From JALZAA01 sp046727755 (GTDB lineage Bacteria; Actinomycetota; Acidimicrobiia; IMCC26256; JACDBD01), in assembly GCA_046727755.1 (NCBI GenBank), contig JBKPDG010000120.1, positions 1-5,733 of the forward strand: a stretch of 5,733 nucleotides of DNA. Reading direction: 5' to 3'. Each line of letters starts with the position of its first letter. Positions within the stretch are counted from its first letter, which is position 1. The notes under the pieces were generated by a model. That model was not told where the DNA came from, ran no database searches, and worked only from the letters and a program-made list of their open reading frames with translations. A program made the translations under genes and the position numbers. Positions 4,687 through 5,733 of this stretch are shown here, piece by piece.

Positions 4687-5406
4687 ATGACGGAGGCCCC
4701 GGTGGTTCCCGCCGACAAGCTCGCGCAGCTCGGCCGCATCCCCACACAGACCCTGATCGACGCGCTGTGGGTCAAGCAGTGGCCGCAGGCCATGATCCAC
4801 GGCGCCCGGCCGCTCTTCCCGGGCCGGAGGATGGTGGGCCGCGCGGTCACCCTCCGCTTCGTGCCACACCGGCCGGACGTCGCGGCCGACAAGCCCAAGG
4901 GCGAAGCGTCGCCGGAGTATGTGGCCTTCGAGCTGTGCGGCCAGCACGAGGTGCTGGTGGCATCGTCGGTCGGGCCGTGGGAGTCGATCGGCGGCGAGAT
5001 CAAGTTCTTTCGGCTGTTCCAGCGCCAGGTCGCCGGCCTCGTCACGGACGGCTCCGTGCGGGACAGCGAGGGCCTGCGAGCGTACGGCTTCCCCGTATAC
5101 TGCCACTCGACGACGGCCAAGCAGGGGCCAGCGGTCCACTGGCCGTGGGGAGTGAACGAGATCATCGCCTGCGGGGGCATCGCCGTGCGCCCGGGTGACG
5201 TGATCGTGGGCGACGATGACGGGGTGGTGGTCGTCCCGGCGCTCCTGGCGGACGAGGTCATCAAGATCGCGGCCGAGCGCCAGGCGGTAGAGCATGTGAT
5301 CAAGCAGGAGCTCGAGCGTCATCCGGGCTCGCCGGGCCGCTACTATCCCTTCAACGACGCGACCTGGAAGCTCTACGAGGAGTACAAGCGCCGCACCGAG
5401 GGCTGA
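4687..5406 (+). CDS. RraA-like family protein (HMG/CHA aldolase-RraA superfamily)
   Basis: A 239-residue cytosolic protein of the RraA superfamily, which includes 4-hydroxy-4-methyl-2-oxoglutarate/4-carboxy-4-hydroxy-2-oxoadipate aldolases (aromatic ring degradation) and RNase E inhibitors; members have often been mislabelled as demethylmenaquinone methyltransferase. Seen: PLFPGRRMVGRAVTLRF (42-58), the entry strand; GPWESIGGE (96-104), the glycine-rich turn; VTDGSVRD (119-126), whose Arg125 and Asp126 correspond to the substrate- and metal-binding RD pair; IACGGIAVRPGDVIVGDDDG (160-179) and VVVVP, the family's closing strand. Retention of the RD pair fits an aldolase/decarboxylase better than a pure RNase regulator. 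The C-terminal helix (DATWKLYEEYKRR) is a common tail in longer members. No neighbouring ring-cleavage genes support a pathway. It overlaps the convergent phosphatase gene by 34 bp. Confidence 0.87.
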   Translation: MTEAPVVPADKLAQLGRIPTQTLIDALWVKQWPQAMIHGARPLFPGRRMVGRAVTLRFVPHRPDVAADKPKGEASPEYVAFELCGQHEVLVASSVGPWESIGGEIKFFRLFQRQVAGLVTDGSVRDSEGLRAYGFPVYCHSTTAKQGPAVHWPWGVNEIIACGGIAVRPGDVIVGDDDGVVVVPALLADEVIKIAAERQAVEHVIKQELERHPGSPGRYYPFNDATWKLYEEYKRRTEG

Positions 5407-5733
5407 GCGAGGTCGGGCAGGCGCACCACGAGCGCCGTCACGTTGTCGGTGGCGCCCTCGGCCAGCGCGGCGTCGACGAGCCCCTCGGCCGCGGCCTGGG
5501 CCGTCGAGGCCCGTCGCACCACGCGCGCGATCTTCTCGACGCTGAGGACCTCCCACGCGCCATCGGTCGCCGCCACGAGTGCCACGTCGTCGGGCTCCAG
5601 CGCATGGCGGCCGACCTCCGGCTCCGCGACCACGCCGACCGGGCGGAACCAGCGGTCGCCGAGGCTCCGGGTCATCATCAGGCCGCGGCCTCCCCGGACG
5701 ACGTACGGCGGGTCGAGCCGCGCACCCATCCGC
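5373..5733 (-). CDS. PP2C-family protein serine/threonine phosphatase, C-terminal part (partial)
   Basis: This is the 3' end of a metal-dependent protein phosphatase; the 5' part lies beyond the right edge. About 119 residues are visible. MMTRSLGDRW is the conserved (S/T)R(S/A)xGD motif, VVAEPEVG follows as in eukaryotic-like PP2Cs, ATDGAWEVLS carries the metal-ligand DG, and EGATDNVTALVV contains the C-terminal DN metal-binding motif. These residues are intact, so nothing suggests inactivity. The tail after the last strand is short and shows no membrane anchor. It would dephosphorylate Ser/Thr on proteins, typically opposing a Hanks-type kinase, none of which is visible. The ATG at 5729 is probably internal. 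The stop (5373-5375) lies inside the RraA-like gene. Confidence 0.85.
   Translation of the reverse strand, partial: RMGARLDPPYVVRGGRGLMMTRSLGDRWFRPVGVVAEPEVGRHALEPDDVALVAATDGAWEVLSVEKIARVVRRASTAQAAAEGLVDAALAEGATDNVTALVVRLPDLAQPSVRRLYSS

Noticed and set aside
1..5733. CRISPR array, rRNA or complete prophage
   Set aside because: No regularly spaced direct repeats, no rRNA-like sequence and no structural phage genes are visible.

Overview
The window is a high-GC bacterial stretch, roughly 58% GC at the left edge and well above 70% over the metabolic genes. Gene style, spacing and the kinds of paralogues resemble soil bacteria of the Rokubacteria/Methylomirabilota type, with proteobacterial or acidobacterial soil lineages as alternatives. 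That placement is an inference from remembered family resemblance, not from a marker gene.

Left part (1-1306) is an accessory or scarred region. It opens with the 5' end of an exported protein on the minus strand (SurA-N-like). Next comes a 254-bp internally deleted ISL3-family insertion sequence with both terminal inverted repeats. Beyond it lie two degraded minus-strand reading frames: a small excisionase-type helix-turn-helix protein and a leucine-zipper protein, both with apparent single-base indels. A long imperfect hairpin sits in the spacer before the transporter gene. This looks like the residue of an integrated element whose recombinase is gone or lies elsewhere.

Right part (1307-5733) is ordinary, densely packed metabolism. 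A 12-helix MFS transporter runs leftward. Diverging from it is a rightward pair: a crotonase-fold (enoyl-CoA hydratase/isomerase superfamily) gene with one frameshift, then a geranylgeranyl-reductase-type FAD oxidoreductase. A RraA-like protein follows on the same strand behind its own good Shine-Dalgarno site. It overlaps tail-to-tail with the 3' end of a PP2C-type protein phosphatase that enters from the right edge.

The crotonase and the reductase could share a transcript acting on acyl-CoA or polyprenyl/lipid substrates, but the window does not fix a pathway. The frameshift makes these two genes read as one open frame of 669 codons, which I interpret as an artefact or a mutation, not a designed fusion. 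I do not see a convincing new biological system. The most informative items are the mini-ISL3 element, the decayed HTH/leucine-zipper module, the crotonase lacking both canonical catalytic glutamates, and the cluster of single-base indels.
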